Of a stretch of DNA of 48,299 nt, positions 35,042-42,806 are shown piece after piece. The stretch covers positions 1 through 48,299 of the forward strand of contig JACKEJ010000018.1 in assembly GCA_020633055.1 (NCBI GenBank). Reading direction: 5' to 3'. The position numbers and the translations under genes are program-made. The DNA comes from Sandaracinaceae bacterium. GTDB lineage: Bacteria > Myxococcota_A > Polyangia > Polyangiales > Houyiibacteriaceae. Within the stretch, counting starts at the first letter, position 1. Each line of letters starts with the position of its first letter. The notes beneath the pieces were generated by a model. That model ran no database searches, was not told the DNA's origin, and was given only the letters and a program-made list of their open reading frames with translations.

Positions 35042-35902
35042 ATGAAGATCGGCATCGTCCCCATCAACGTCGGCGGCCCGGAAGTGGTCGCGCAGATGAT
35101 CCCCCTGGCCCAGTACGCGGAGGCCGCGGGCATCGAGTCCGTGTGGACCTTCGAGCACGCGATGGTGCCCGTGGACTACAACTCGCGCTACCCGTACGAC
35201 AAGTCCGGCAAGATGCCCATCCAGCCGGAGGGCTGGTTCGTGGACCCGCTGATCGCGCTGTCGCACGTGGCCGCCGTCACCAAGACGCTGCGCCTCGGCA
35301 CCGGCGTGAACATCCTGCCGCAGACCAACCCGCTGCTGCTCGCCAAGCAAGCGGCCAGCATCGACGTGCTGAGCGGCGGGCGCTTGATGCTGGGGCTCGG
35401 CATCGGTTGGCTGGAAGAGGAGTTCGTGGCCATGGGCACGCCCTTCGAGCGCCGCGGCGCGCGCTTCAACGACTACATCGCGGCCATGAAGAAGGTGTGG
35501 TCGGGCGACGTGGTGGAGCACCAGAGCGACTTCCTCTCGTGGTCCGGCTTCAAGAGCTACCCCACGCCCGCGCAGACGCCGCACCCGCCGCTGCTGGTGG
35601 GCGGCACGTCCAAGCAGGCGCTCAAGCGCGTGGCGCAGCTGGGTGACGGCTGGTACGCGCCCAGCGGCAGCCCGGAGCAGCTGGCGGGTCAGCTCGCCGA
35701 GCTGCGCACCATCGCGTCCGAGGTGGGGCGCGACTACGACACGCTCGAGATCACGGGCACGTGGCGCGTGGCCGCCCAGCCCGACGCGCTGAGCGCCTAC
35801 ACGGACCTGGGGGTCAGCCGGCTGATCGTGCCGCTCTTCTCGACGGGCGAGACGAACTACAAGGCCGCCATCGACGTGCTGGCCAAGGCCGCGGGGCTGT
35901 AG
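35042..35902 (+). CDS. F420-type luciferase-like (LLM) oxidoreductase
   Basis: The 286-residue protein is a bacterial-luciferase-type TIM barrel. Family marks include AEAAGIESVWTFEHAMVP, RLGTGVNILPQTNPLLLAKQAASID, LSGGRLMLGLGIGWLEEEF, PHPPLLVGGTSKQALKRVAQLGDGW and the C-terminal GVSRLIVPLF. The subgroup with this pattern usually takes coenzyme F420. The start ATG 35042 begins with MKIGIVPINVGG; an earlier ATG at 35012 adds residues not seen in the family. The substrate cannot be predicted. A second member lies at 38067-38930. Confidence 0.9.
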   Translation: MKIGIVPINVGGPEVVAQMIPLAQYAEAAGIESVWTFEHAMVPVDYNSRYPYDKSGKMPIQPEGWFVDPLIALSHVAAVTKTLRLGTGVNILPQTNPLLLAKQAASIDVLSGGRLMLGLGIGWLEEEFVAMGTPFERRGARFNDYIAAMKKVWSGDVVEHQSDFLSWSGFKSYPTPAQTPHPPLLVGGTSKQALKRVAQLGDGWYAPSGSPEQLAGQLAELRTIASEVGRDYDTLEITGTWRVAAQPDALSAYTDLGVSRLIVPLFSTGETNYKAAIDVLAKAAGL

Positions 35903-35947
35903 CGTAACGCGCGGCGCGGCTCGCCCGAGCGCGGGGTCGCCCGTGCG

Positions 35948-37093
35948 CTACGGCACGTCGCCTTCCCACAGCAGCCTTCGCGCGCCTGGGTTCGTCTCGG
36001 GCCTGGGCTCGCGGGCGGCGCCGCTCAGGCCGCCGGGCGGCGCGCGACGCAGCGCCCACACGCGCGCACGCAGCGGTCCGCTGGGGACCACCAAGTCCAC
36101 CCGCCGGGTGCCCTGCCCGGGGGGCGGCACGCGCGTGTCCGTGCCCGCCTGCAGCACCACCCGGCCGTCGGTACCGCGATGCCCTGCGAAGCGCCGGCGC
36201 AACATGCGGGTGATGGGCGCGCCGCCACCGTCACGTGCCTCCACCTCCACCACGAGCGCGCGGAACACGTCGCCGGTGGGTACCGCGTGCCCCACGTGGG
36301 CGCGCGCCTCCAGCTCGAGCGTGAGCCGTGTGGCCGACGCGCGCCTGGCCGTGACGTGCAGCGGCGGAGGCTGGTGCCCGGACGACCACGTGTGAGCCCC
36401 GCGCGGCATGTGGCAGTCGACGCACCCCTGCCCCTCGCGCGCGGCCGCGCTCTGCTCCCACTCGCTGTACGTGGCCTGCAGCCACATGGACGGCTCGAAC
36501 GCGGAGCGCGGCGCCTGCGCCAGCGTCGGGAAGTGGAACTGGTGGCACGTGGCGCACAGCGCGCGGTCGACGTCTGCGTGGGTCGGTGCCCCCGCCGCCC
36601 GCACGACCGTGTCGCCATCGACGTGACAGCTGACGCAGCCCACCGCTTGGCGTGCGCCTTCGCTCCCGGGGCCGCCCTGTGGTGCGTGGCAGTCGGCGCA
36701 GAAGGGCAGCGCCTCGGGCAGCCACTCGTCGCGGAACACGGGGTTGTCGAGGCCGCGCCCGTGGTGGCTCTGCGCGTACTGCGCGAGTTCCGTGGCATGG
36801 CACGCACCGCACGCGGCGTTGGACGTGCGCTCGTCGAGCCCTTGGTGCGCGTCGTCACGGGACGGTGTGGGCAGCGAGGACGGCGAGGCGGAGGCCACGG
36901 GAGACGCGACGGCGCGCGTGGACGCTGGTGCGAGGGAGTCCGTGTGCCCCGCGGCGGTGGGCGGCGCCGGCCGAGGCGCTGAACATGCGAGCCCGGTCGA
37001 CGCGCACGCGAGCCCGAGCACGACCCGCGCGAGTGCGATACGCTCCCGGCCGCGCTCGAACGATGCGCCAGACGTGACGGAGGACAGCCACAT
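35948..37093 (-). CDS. Pentaheme c-type cytochrome lipoprotein
   Basis: Five CxxCH haem-binding motifs are visible: CGACH, CADCH, CVSCH, CATCH and CVDCH, all between about residues 94 and 230. The N-terminus has a hydrophobic stretch RVVLGLACASTGLAC, whose final Cys fits a lipobox, followed by a Pro/Ser/Ala-rich linker. The C-terminal 130 residues are a beta-rich domain (TLELEARAHVGHAVPTGD, then VVEVEARD) often found after such haem clusters. It probably carries electrons in the periplasm or at the outer membrane. The ATG at 37093 overlaps the divergent gene's start by two bases; a later start is possible. Confidence 0.8.
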   Translation of the reverse strand: MWLSSVTSGASFERGRERIALARVVLGLACASTGLACSAPRPAPPTAAGHTDSLAPASTRAVASPVASASPSSLPTPSRDDAHQGLDERTSNAACGACHATELAQYAQSHHGRGLDNPVFRDEWLPEALPFCADCHAPQGGPGSEGARQAVGCVSCHVDGDTVVRAAGAPTHADVDRALCATCHQFHFPTLAQAPRSAFEPSMWLQATYSEWEQSAAAREGQGCVDCHMPRGAHTWSSGHQPPPLHVTARRASATRLTLELEARAHVGHAVPTGDVFRALVVEVEARDGGGAPITRMLRRRFAGHRGTDGRVVLQAGTDTRVPPPGQGTRRVDLVVPSGPLRARVWALRRAPPGGLSGAAREPRPETNPGARRLLWEGDVP

Positions 37094-38060
37094 GAAGCAC
37101 GCAATCTACCTGGCGCTGGGGCTCTCGGGGGTCTTGCTGGCCTGCTCGGGCACCGAGCCCTCCGAGACTCCGTCCACCGAGCCGACGGGCGCCGGCGGCG
37201 AGCAGGCTGCGGCTGCGGAAGACACGCCAGAGCCCGTTCCCGTGGAGCCCGCCGAGACGACCACGCCCGCGCGCGCCGAAAGCGAGGTCCCCGCCGACCT
37301 GCCCCCGGCCGTCGCAGTGAACGAACGCCCGTGGCAGCCCGCGCGCGTGCCCGCCGCGCTCGCGCGTCAGGTGCAGACCCTGCTGCGCCAACGCGTGCGT
37401 GGCGCCACCGTGCGCGTGCTCGGGCCTGCGCTCCCGCCCGCCTCGGGCATCTACGCCACCGTGCTGTACCCCCCCGAGGCCTCCGAGGACGACGACCCCG
37501 ACTACGCCGACTACCGTGGCGACTGCGAGCGTACGCGCCTGGTGCGTGTCGTCGGCGGCGCGGCGGGCGGCGACGGGGCGCTGCGCGTGGAGGGCGAGGT
37601 CGAGGCGGTGTGCGCAGACAGCCCGCCCACCAACGTGTTCGTGGCGGACTACGACGGCGACGGCCAGCAGGAGCTGCGGGTCAACGTGAGCATCGACATG
37701 TTCACCGACGCGGGCAGCCGCAGCGGTCCGGGCATGCCGTCCGGGTCGATGTCCATCTCCGTGTTCCTGACCGGTGAGCTGCGCACACAGGGCACCGCGT
37801 CGACGTCGGAGTCGTGGGAAGACACGGAAGGGGGCGAACCCGACCGCACCGAAGAGGCCGAGGTGGTGTTCATCGCCAGCGCGACGGAGGGGCGCCTCGA
37901 CATGGTGCAGCGCGGCCTGTCGTGGGGCGCGTTCTGCGAGGCGGACGGGCCGGACGACCTGTCGGAGCAGGAGGTGGAGATGTGCGACTACCAGCGCATC
38001 GAGCGCGTGCACCGCTACGACGCCGCGGAGGACCGCTGGGTCCGCCCGACCGCGCGCTGA
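37092..38060 (+). CDS. Lipoprotein of unknown function with Ca-binding-like loop
   Basis: The 322-residue protein starts MKHAIYLALGLSGVLLACSG, a clear lipoprotein signal peptide with lipobox LLAC. A GGAGG ribosome binding site lies eight bases upstream. A Thr/Pro/Glu-rich linker runs to about residue 75. The rest is a globular domain with the loop VADYDGDGQQELRVN (about 181), like EF-hand-type or FG-GAP-type Ca loops that report 'derived quantity' domains in myxobacterial surface proteins. No enzyme motif is seen. Confidence 0.75.
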   Translation: MKHAIYLALGLSGVLLACSGTEPSETPSTEPTGAGGEQAAAAEDTPEPVPVEPAETTTPARAESEVPADLPPAVAVNERPWQPARVPAALARQVQTLLRQRVRGATVRVLGPALPPASGIYATVLYPPEASEDDDPDYADYRGDCERTRLVRVVGGAAGGDGALRVEGEVEAVCADSPPTNVFVADYDGDGQQELRVNVSIDMFTDAGSRSGPGMPSGSMSISVFLTGELRTQGTASTSESWEDTEGGEPDRTEEAEVVFIASATEGRLDMVQRGLSWGAFCEADGPDDLSEQEVEMCDYQRIERVHRYDAAEDRWVRPTAR

Positions 38061-38066
38061 CGTGCG

Positions 38067-38930
38067 TCAGGTCATGAAGCGCTGCGCGTAGCCTGCGATG
38101 GCGGCCTGCTTCGCTTCGAGCGACGTCACGCGCGCGTCGTCCATGGCCCACGGCGTGGCGATGATGCCCGTCAGCCCCGCGGCTTCGAGTGGGCCCAGCG
38201 TGGCCGCGTCGGGCTTGCCCACCAGGCCCACCAGCGCCTCCAGGGGCTCGTCGGCGCGTGTGGACTCGGCCCGCATGGCCTTCAGCTGCGTGACCGCCTC
38301 GATGGCCTTGTCGGCGGGGTACCACAGGCCCAGCCAGCCCTGGCAGTGCTCCGCCGTGCGCCGCATGGCGGCCTTGCTGCCGCCGCCACACCAGATGGGG
38401 ATCTCGGCCTTGGGCGCGGGCGAGAGGATCACCTCCGGGAAGCGGATGTGCGCGCCCTCGTACGCCACGGGCTCGCCCGTCCAGAGCAGGCGCATGGCCT
38501 CCATCATCTCGTTCAGGCGCGCGCCGCGCGATGCGAAGTCCACGCCCACGATGTCGAACTCGTCCTTCATCCAGCCGGCCGAGACGCCACACACCACGCG
38601 CCCGCCGGACAGCAGCGACGCGGTGGCCACGGCCTTGGCCGCGCTGAACGGGTCGTGCAGGGGGGCGAGGTAGATGTTGGTGGCGAAGCGGATGCGCTCC
38701 GTGCGCGCGGCCATGGCGGCGATGCTCACCCACGGGTCCGGGAAGGGGATGTCCTTGGGCCAGAACATCTTCCCGTCGGGCGTGTACGGGTAGTCCGTCT
38801 GCAGCTGCGTCGGCATGACCATGCGGTCCGGCACGCAGATCCCCTCGAAGCCCGCCGCCTCGGCAGCGACGGCCAGCGCGGGCAGCTGCTCCACTTCGCG
38901 GATGAAGCCCAGGTTCAGCCAGAACTGCAC
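38067..38930 (-). CDS. F420-type luciferase-like (LLM) oxidoreductase
   Basis: This 287-residue protein is a second LLM-type TIM barrel: MQFWLNLGFIREVEQLPALAV, AAGFEGICVPDRMVMP, IRFATNIYLAPLHDPFSAAKA, LSGGRVVCGVSAGWMKDEFD and IPIWCGGGSKAAMRRTAEHCQGW. It is only moderately similar to the protein at 35042-35902, so the two are not recent duplicates. It is followed by no other redox gene; the SnoaL-like gene just upstream (four bases before its start) is probably co-transcribed. Substrate unknown. Confidence 0.9.
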   Translation of the reverse strand: MQFWLNLGFIREVEQLPALAVAAEAAGFEGICVPDRMVMPTQLQTDYPYTPDGKMFWPKDIPFPDPWVSIAAMAARTERIRFATNIYLAPLHDPFSAAKAVATASLLSGGRVVCGVSAGWMKDEFDIVGVDFASRGARLNEMMEAMRLLWTGEPVAYEGAHIRFPEVILSPAPKAEIPIWCGGGSKAAMRRTAEHCQGWLGLWYPADKAIEAVTQLKAMRAESTRADEPLEALVGLVGKPDAATLGPLEAAGLTGIIATPWAMDDARVTSLEAKQAAIAGYAQRFMT

Positions 38931-38933
38931 GGG

Positions 38934-39356
38934 CTACATCATCCCCATGGCTTTGAGCTGCGCGACCAGCTGGTCCCAGCTCCAGTGCACACGCAGCGAC
39001 ACCAGCTTGCCCGCGTCGTTGACCTCGTAGATGCCCACCATGTCCACCACGGTCTGCTTGCCACCGCCGAGGTCGTTGGTGACCTGCAGCACGGCCGCGC
39101 AGGTGTTGGCGCACGGGATGCGCTGCGACGCGACGATGGTGAGCTTGCTGCGCCCGATAGCCTTGTCCCAGAAGCCCTCGATCGCGGCCTTGCCGCGTTG
39201 CCCGTTGCCGGAGGGGTCGAAGGGCGAGGGGCCCACCGGGTCGGCCAGGAACGCGTCGTCGTCGAAGAGGCTCAGCCAGGACTGCTTGTCGCCCGCCATC
39301 GCGAACTTGGCGGAGTTCATGCTGGCTAGCACCGCGGGGTGTGTGGTCTCGGTCAT
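38934..39356 (-). CDS. SnoaL-like / steroid delta-isomerase-type NTF2 protein
   Basis: The 140-residue protein has an NTF2-like layout: N-terminal helices (LASMNSAKFAMAGDKQSWLSLFDDDAFLADPVGPS), a curved beta sheet with AAVLQVTNDL and VVDMVGIYEVNDAGKLVSLRVHW, and a short end. The motif FLADPVGPSPFD matches the nuclear-transport-factor-2-like ketosteroid isomerase group. It is coupled to the LLM oxidoreductase gene and could process the same compound. ATG 39356 is the start that begins the homologous region. Confidence 0.8.
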   Translation of the reverse strand: MTETTHPAVLASMNSAKFAMAGDKQSWLSLFDDDAFLADPVGPSPFDPSGNGQRGKAAIEGFWDKAIGRSKLTIVASQRIPCANTCAAVLQVTNDLGGGKQTVVDMVGIYEVNDAGKLVSLRVHWSWDQLVAQLKAMGMM

Positions 39357-39462
39357 GCGCGTAGGTGTAACACCCGTTCTACGATCTCGGCCGGGGATTC
39401 CGTCCGAGCTCCCGCCATCACCCCGGCGGCGCGAGAGCACGCGTGAAGGGCGCGCCGGACCG

Positions 39463-39891
39463 TCAGGTTGCGCCGTCGTCGCTCAACGGGTGACCCGCCT
39501 CGGCGAAGCGCTCCGCCAGCCAGGCGTCGGCCTCGGGACGCGTCGCGAAGAGCTTCACGGGCCACGGCGACTGTCGCAGCCAGAGGATCACGGTGAGGCT
39601 CGCTCGCGCGATGGGGTCGGGCGCGACATACGCTTGACCCACGGCCCGTCCGGTCAGCAGCGGCGCCACCGTCTGCAGTGAGTGCGCGATGCGTCGCCGG
39701 TTGCGCGCGAACGACGAGACCACGGCGGTGACGTCGACCAGCAGCGCCACCGGCCCCGTCGTGTTCGCCGCCACGTCGCGATAGTACGCCTCGAGGTGCG
39801 CGAACTCCGCGTCCAGCTCTTCGTAGGTGTACGCGGCTGGGAACGTCAGCGTGACGAAGGGGGCGCGTCGTGTGTCGAGCCAGTGCGCCAT
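39463..39891 (-). CDS. STAS/SpoIIAA-like protein, paralogue A
   Basis: The 142-residue protein starts MAHWLDTRRAPFVTLTFP and continues YTYEELDAEFAHLEAYYRDVAANTTGPVALLVDVTAV, an alternating strand-helix pattern like SpoIIAA/STAS-type domains, ending with a helix around LFATRPEADAWLAERFAEAG. Homologues are often annotated as STAS/SEC14-domain proteins of unknown role. It lies eight bases downstream of a close paralogue, from which it is probably derived by duplication. No phosphorylatable Ser of the anti-anti-sigma type is certain. Confidence 0.65.
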   Translation of the reverse strand: MAHWLDTRRAPFVTLTFPAAYTYEELDAEFAHLEAYYRDVAANTTGPVALLVDVTAVVSSFARNRRRIAHSLQTVAPLLTGRAVGQAYVAPDPIARASLTVILWLRQSPWPVKLFATRPEADAWLAERFAEAGHPLSDDGAT

Positions 39892-39899
39892 GATCGACT

Positions 39900-40304
39900 C
39901 TAGCCGGCCGCTTCGGCGAAGCGCTCGCTCAGCCACGCCTCGGCTTCGGCGCGCGTGGCGAAGAGCTTCACGGGCCACGGGGACTGCCGTAGCCACAGGA
40001 CGGCGGTGAGCCCGCCGCGCGCGATGGGGTTGCTGATGGCGTAGGCCTGCCCCACGGCGCGTGCCTTGAGCAGCGGCTCCACGCTTGCGAGGGAGTCCAC
40101 GATGCGCTTGCGGTTGCGCGCCGAGCTCTTGGACACGGCCGTCGCGTCCACCAAGAGGCCCACGGGGCCCGTGGTCTTGGCGGCCACCTCGGCGTAGTAC
40201 GCCTCCAGGTAGCAGAACTCCGCGTCGAGCTGCTCGTAGGTGTAAGTCGACGGGAAGGTGAACGTGACGAAGGGCGCTCGTCGGATGTCGAGCCAGTGCG
40301 CCAT
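39900..40304 (-). CDS. STAS/SpoIIAA-like protein, paralogue B
   Basis: The 134-residue protein shares the whole length with its downstream neighbour: MAHWLDIRRAPFVTFTFP, TYEQLDAEFCYLEAYYAEVAAKTTGPVGLLVD, NRKRIVDSL, ILWLRQSPWPVKLFATRAEA-like ending. Start ATG 40304 corresponds to the start of the paralogue; ATG 40322 adds six residues. The pair is a tandem duplication in the same direction and probably one transcript. Function unknown. Confidence 0.65.
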   Translation of the reverse strand: MAHWLDIRRAPFVTFTFPSTYTYEQLDAEFCYLEAYYAEVAAKTTGPVGLLVDATAVSKSSARNRKRIVDSLASVEPLLKARAVGQAYAISNPIARGGLTAVLWLRQSPWPVKLFATRAEAEAWLSERFAEAAG

Positions 40305-40446
40305 GGCGCCAGCATAGCGCACTCATGTCCCCGCCTGGGGAGCGCTTCGTGGGGCGGGCGCGTGCGTGTCGCCATGGAGTGCGCGCGCGCGGCTGCACCC
40401 CGCCCGAGCCCGTGGCGGTGCCGCGCCGAACGGTGTACCCAAGGGC

Positions 40447-40854
40447 ATGGAACCCCGACTCAACTTCGTGACCTTGGTGGTGGCCGACCTCGACCGCGCG
40501 CGGCGCTTCTACGTCGAGGGCCTCGGCTGGCCCGCCGCGTTCGCGGGCGACGATGTGCTCATGATCCATGTGGGCGCCAAGCTGGTGCTCTCGTTGTGGA
40601 CTGAGGCCGGCGCCCGCGAGGAGATCGGCGAGGTCACCCGCGCTGGGACGCTGCCCTTCACGCTGTCGCACAACGTGAGTGCGCCCGCCGAGGTGGATGC
40701 GGCGCTCGACAGCGCGCGGGCCGCCGGCGCCGAGGTACACGACGCGCAGCAGCGCGCTTGGGGCGGCTACAGCGGCTACTTCGTGGACCCGGACGGCTTC
40801 CGCTGGGAGGTGGCGCACAACCCGTTCCCGGTGGGCGACGTGATGATCCCGTAG
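40447..40854 (+). CDS. VOC/glyoxalase-family protein
   Basis: The 135-residue protein shows both halves of the vicinal-oxygen-chelate fold: LNFVTLVVADLDRARRFYVEGLGW at the start and GGYSGYFVDPDGFRWEVAHNP at the end. Metal ligands of glyoxalase I are only partly kept, as is common in the many VOC proteins of unknown substrate or in antibiotic-binding members. It stands alone between two minus-strand units. Confidence 0.85.
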   Translation: MEPRLNFVTLVVADLDRARRFYVEGLGWPAAFAGDDVLMIHVGAKLVLSLWTEAGAREEIGEVTRAGTLPFTLSHNVSAPAEVDAALDSARAAGAEVHDAQQRAWGGYSGYFVDPDGFRWEVAHNPFPVGDVMIP

Positions 40855-40864
40855 CCGAACGCGC

Positions 40865-41260
40865 TCACTTGCGCGGCTTGCGGCTGGGACGTGTGGGTGG
40901 GGGCGGCGCGGCCTGCGTAGGCCCGGGCGCGCGGCCTTGCAGCTCGTCGAGGTAGTCGCCCAAGCGGTCGAAGCTGCCTTCCCAGAAGCGGCGGTAGGTG
41001 TCGGTCCAGTTCGCGACGGCCTCGAGCGGCTCGGGCGTGAGCGTGCATGGGCGCCACTGCGCCTCGCGGCCTTGATGGATGAGCCCCGCGCGCTCCAGCA
41101 CGCGCAGGTGCTTGGAGATGGCGGGGGCGCTCATGCTGAACGGCGCGGACAGCTCCTTCACCGTGGCCGAGCCCTCCGCCAAGCGCGCCAATATGGCGCG
41201 GCGCGTGGGGTCTGCGAGGGCTGCGAAGGTGGTGCTCAGCGGGTCGGCGTGCACGCTCAC
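40865..41260 (-). CDS. ArsR-type winged-helix regulator
   Basis: The 131-residue protein starts at a GTG (41260) that overlaps the stop of the SRPBCC gene as GTGA. It has the family pattern FAALADPTRRAILARLAEGSATVKELSAPFSMSAPAISKHLRVLERAGLI, then EPLEAVANWTDTYRRFWEGSFDRL. No Cys metal site is present; this subgroup usually represses a neighbouring AHSA1/SRPBCC gene. The C-terminus is a Pro/Arg-rich tail. Its position after, not before, its SRPBCC partner is unusual. Confidence 0.9.
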   Translation of the reverse strand: MSVHADPLSTTFAALADPTRRAILARLAEGSATVKELSAPFSMSAPAISKHLRVLERAGLIHQGREAQWRPCTLTPEPLEAVANWTDTYRRFWEGSFDRLGDYLDELQGRAPGPTQAAPPPPTRPSRKPRK

Positions 41261-41736
41261 ATCCCCCGCAAGTGCGCGGCCAGCTTGTCGAGCGTCTGGA
41301 AGCCGTACTCCACCGCGCCGAACCCGATCTTCTGGTCGCGCTGCGCCTTCGTGGGGTGCAGCTGGCGCAGGGTGAGCACGGTCTTGCCGTTGCTCTGCGC
41401 GTCGAAGGTGATGGTGGTGCGGAAGCGGCCGGGGTCTTCGTCCTGGTCGGTGCCGTGGTCGAACACGAGGCGCTCGGGTGGCGTGATCTCGAGGAACACC
41501 ATGCGGTTGTCGTAGCGGGTGCCGTCGGGGCCTTCGAACATGAAGCGCCAGCGCCCGCCCACGCGCACGTCGAGCTCCTCCGTGGTCACCGTGAAGCCGC
41601 TCGGCCCGAACCAGCGGGGGAGGTGCTCGGGGTTTGTCCACGCCTCGAAGACGAGCTCGCGGGGCGCATCGAACACGCGTGTGATGACGATCTCTCGGTC
41701 CATGGCCCAGTCGTGTGCGGTGGTCGTGTGGCTCAT
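41257..41736 (-). CDS. SRPBCC/AHSA1-domain protein
   Basis: The 159-residue protein has the AHSA1 pattern: ITRVFDAPRELVFEAWTNPEHLPRWFGPSGF, VRVGGRWRFMFEGPDG, then a helix VEYGFQTLDKLAAHLRGM. START-like SRPBCC proteins bind hydrophobic ligands; in ArsR-linked modules their ligand is usually unknown. It leads the minus-strand unit and its promoter must lie in the divergent gap 41737-41887. Confidence 0.9.
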   Translation of the reverse strand: MSHTTTAHDWAMDREIVITRVFDAPRELVFEAWTNPEHLPRWFGPSGFTVTTEELDVRVGGRWRFMFEGPDGTRYDNRMVFLEITPPERLVFDHGTDQDEDPGRFRTTITFDAQSNGKTVLTLRQLHPTKAQRDQKIGFGAVEYGFQTLDKLAAHLRGM

Positions 41737-41763
41737 GTCGTGCTCTCTCGTAGTTTTCTGATT

Positions 41764-41786
41764 GGTTAATTATCGCATCGGTTAAT
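41764..41786. promoter_or_regulatory. Candidate operator with repeated GGTTAAT
   Basis: GGTTAAT occurs at 41764-41770 and again at 41780-41786, a spacing of 16 bases, in an A+T-rich patch just upstream of the minus-strand SRPBCC gene start. The motif is a plausible binding site for the ArsR protein encoded in that unit. Confidence 0.5.
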
Positions 41787-41851
41787 CACACGTAGAGCGC
41801 CTTCGGTCAAGGCCGATTTCCATCCGCGCGTCCCGGCCAGGCCCGTCGAGG

Positions 41852-41892
41852 TTGACGATGAATGCATGAGCATGCATATACATGATCATGCA
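41852..41892 (+). promoter_or_regulatory. Candidate promoter and operator of the plus-strand ArsR gene
   Basis: A TTGACG hexamer lies at 41852-41857 and a CATATA/TATACA-like -10 near 41875-41882. Overlapping it are two 14-base near-palindromic words, TGCATGAGCATGCA (41863-41876) and TACATGATCATGCA (41879-41892), identical at 12 of 14 positions with a 16-base period. They straddle the -10 and the start codon, so self-repression by the ArsR product is likely. Confidence 0.55.
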
Positions 41893-42235
41893 CGCAGATG
41901 CCTTCCAGACCCTTGCCGACCCGACGCGTCGTCGCATCGTCGAGGTCCTTCGCAGTGGCGAGCAGCAAGTGGGCGACGTCGTCGCAAAGGCGGGCATCCA
42001 CCAGTCCGGCGTGTCGCGGCACCTGCGCATCCTCTCGGAGTCGGGCTTCGTCTCGATGCGGCCCGACGGGCAGCGGCGCCTCTACGCGCTCCGGCCCGAG
42101 CGCTTCCGCGAGCTGGATGCGTGGCTCGCGCCCTACCGGGACCTCTGGGAGGCCCGGCTCGACCGCTTCGGCGCGGCGGTCGAGGCGAAGCAACGAGCGG
42201 CCGACCGCAAGAGCAACAGGAGCAAGCAGCCATGA
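41888..42235 (+). CDS. ArsR-type winged-helix regulator
   Basis: The 115-residue protein reads MHADAFQTLADPTRRRIVEVLRSGEQQVGDVVAKAGIHQSGVSRHLRILSESGFVSM, a typical ArsR DNA-binding domain, then LDAWLAPYRDLWEARLDRFGAAVE. No metal-binding Cys is seen. ATG 41888 is the usual family start; ATG 41882 is two codons earlier. The predicted -10 element is so close that the mRNA may have almost no leader. The stop overlaps the SRPBCC gene as ATGA. Confidence 0.9.
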   Translation: MHADAFQTLADPTRRRIVEVLRSGEQQVGDVVAKAGIHQSGVSRHLRILSESGFVSMRPDGQRRLYALRPERFRELDAWLAPYRDLWEARLDRFGAAVEAKQRAADRKSNRSKQP

Positions 42236-42738
42236 GCCGAGAAGACGCACGACGAGGAGCCCAGACCGTCATCGAGCGCCGCTACCGCGCGAGCCTCGCG
42301 GACGTGTGGGACCTGTGGACCACCAAGGACGGCTTCGAGTCGTGGTGGGGGCCGCAGGGGTTCCGCACCGAGGTGCACGAGCTGGACGCGCGCGCGGGCG
42401 GCGCGCTCCACTACGACATGATCGCGGACACGCCGGAGATGGTGGCCGCCATGAACGAGATGGGGCAGCCCACCTCGCACCCGACGCACTCGCGCTTCAC
42501 CGTAGTGGAGCCCCGCACGCGCCTGGTGCTCACCAACGTCATCGACTTCCTGCCGGGCGTGGCCACGTACGAGAGCCGCATCGAAGCCGTGTTCACGGAA
42601 GAGGGCGAGGCCGTGCGCATGGTGCTCACCCTCGACGCGCTGCACGACGCGGAGTGGACGCAGCGCCAGCTGGAGGGGATGAGCAGTCAGCTCACCAAGC
42701 TGGACGAGCGCTTTGGGAGCGCGGAGCACGCGGGGTAG
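42232..42738 (+). CDS. SRPBCC/AHSA1-domain protein
   Basis: The 168-residue protein shows IERRYRASLADVWDLWTTKDGFESWWGPQGFRTEVHELDARAGGALHYDM and a C-terminal helix WTQRQLEGMSSQLTKLDERF, typical of AHSA1-type SRPBCC domains. It is coupled to the upstream ArsR gene and is probably the target of its repression. Ligand unknown. Confidence 0.9.
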   Translation: MSREDARRGAQTVIERRYRASLADVWDLWTTKDGFESWWGPQGFRTEVHELDARAGGALHYDMIADTPEMVAAMNEMGQPTSHPTHSRFTVVEPRTRLVLTNVIDFLPGVATYESRIEAVFTEEGEAVRMVLTLDALHDAEWTQRQLEGMSSQLTKLDERFGSAEHAG

Positions 42739-42806
42739 GCGAGGGGCCAGCGCGTCGACGCGAGACGCGGTCCGGAGCGGGAAGAGACTAGGCGAGGAGG
42801 ATGACG

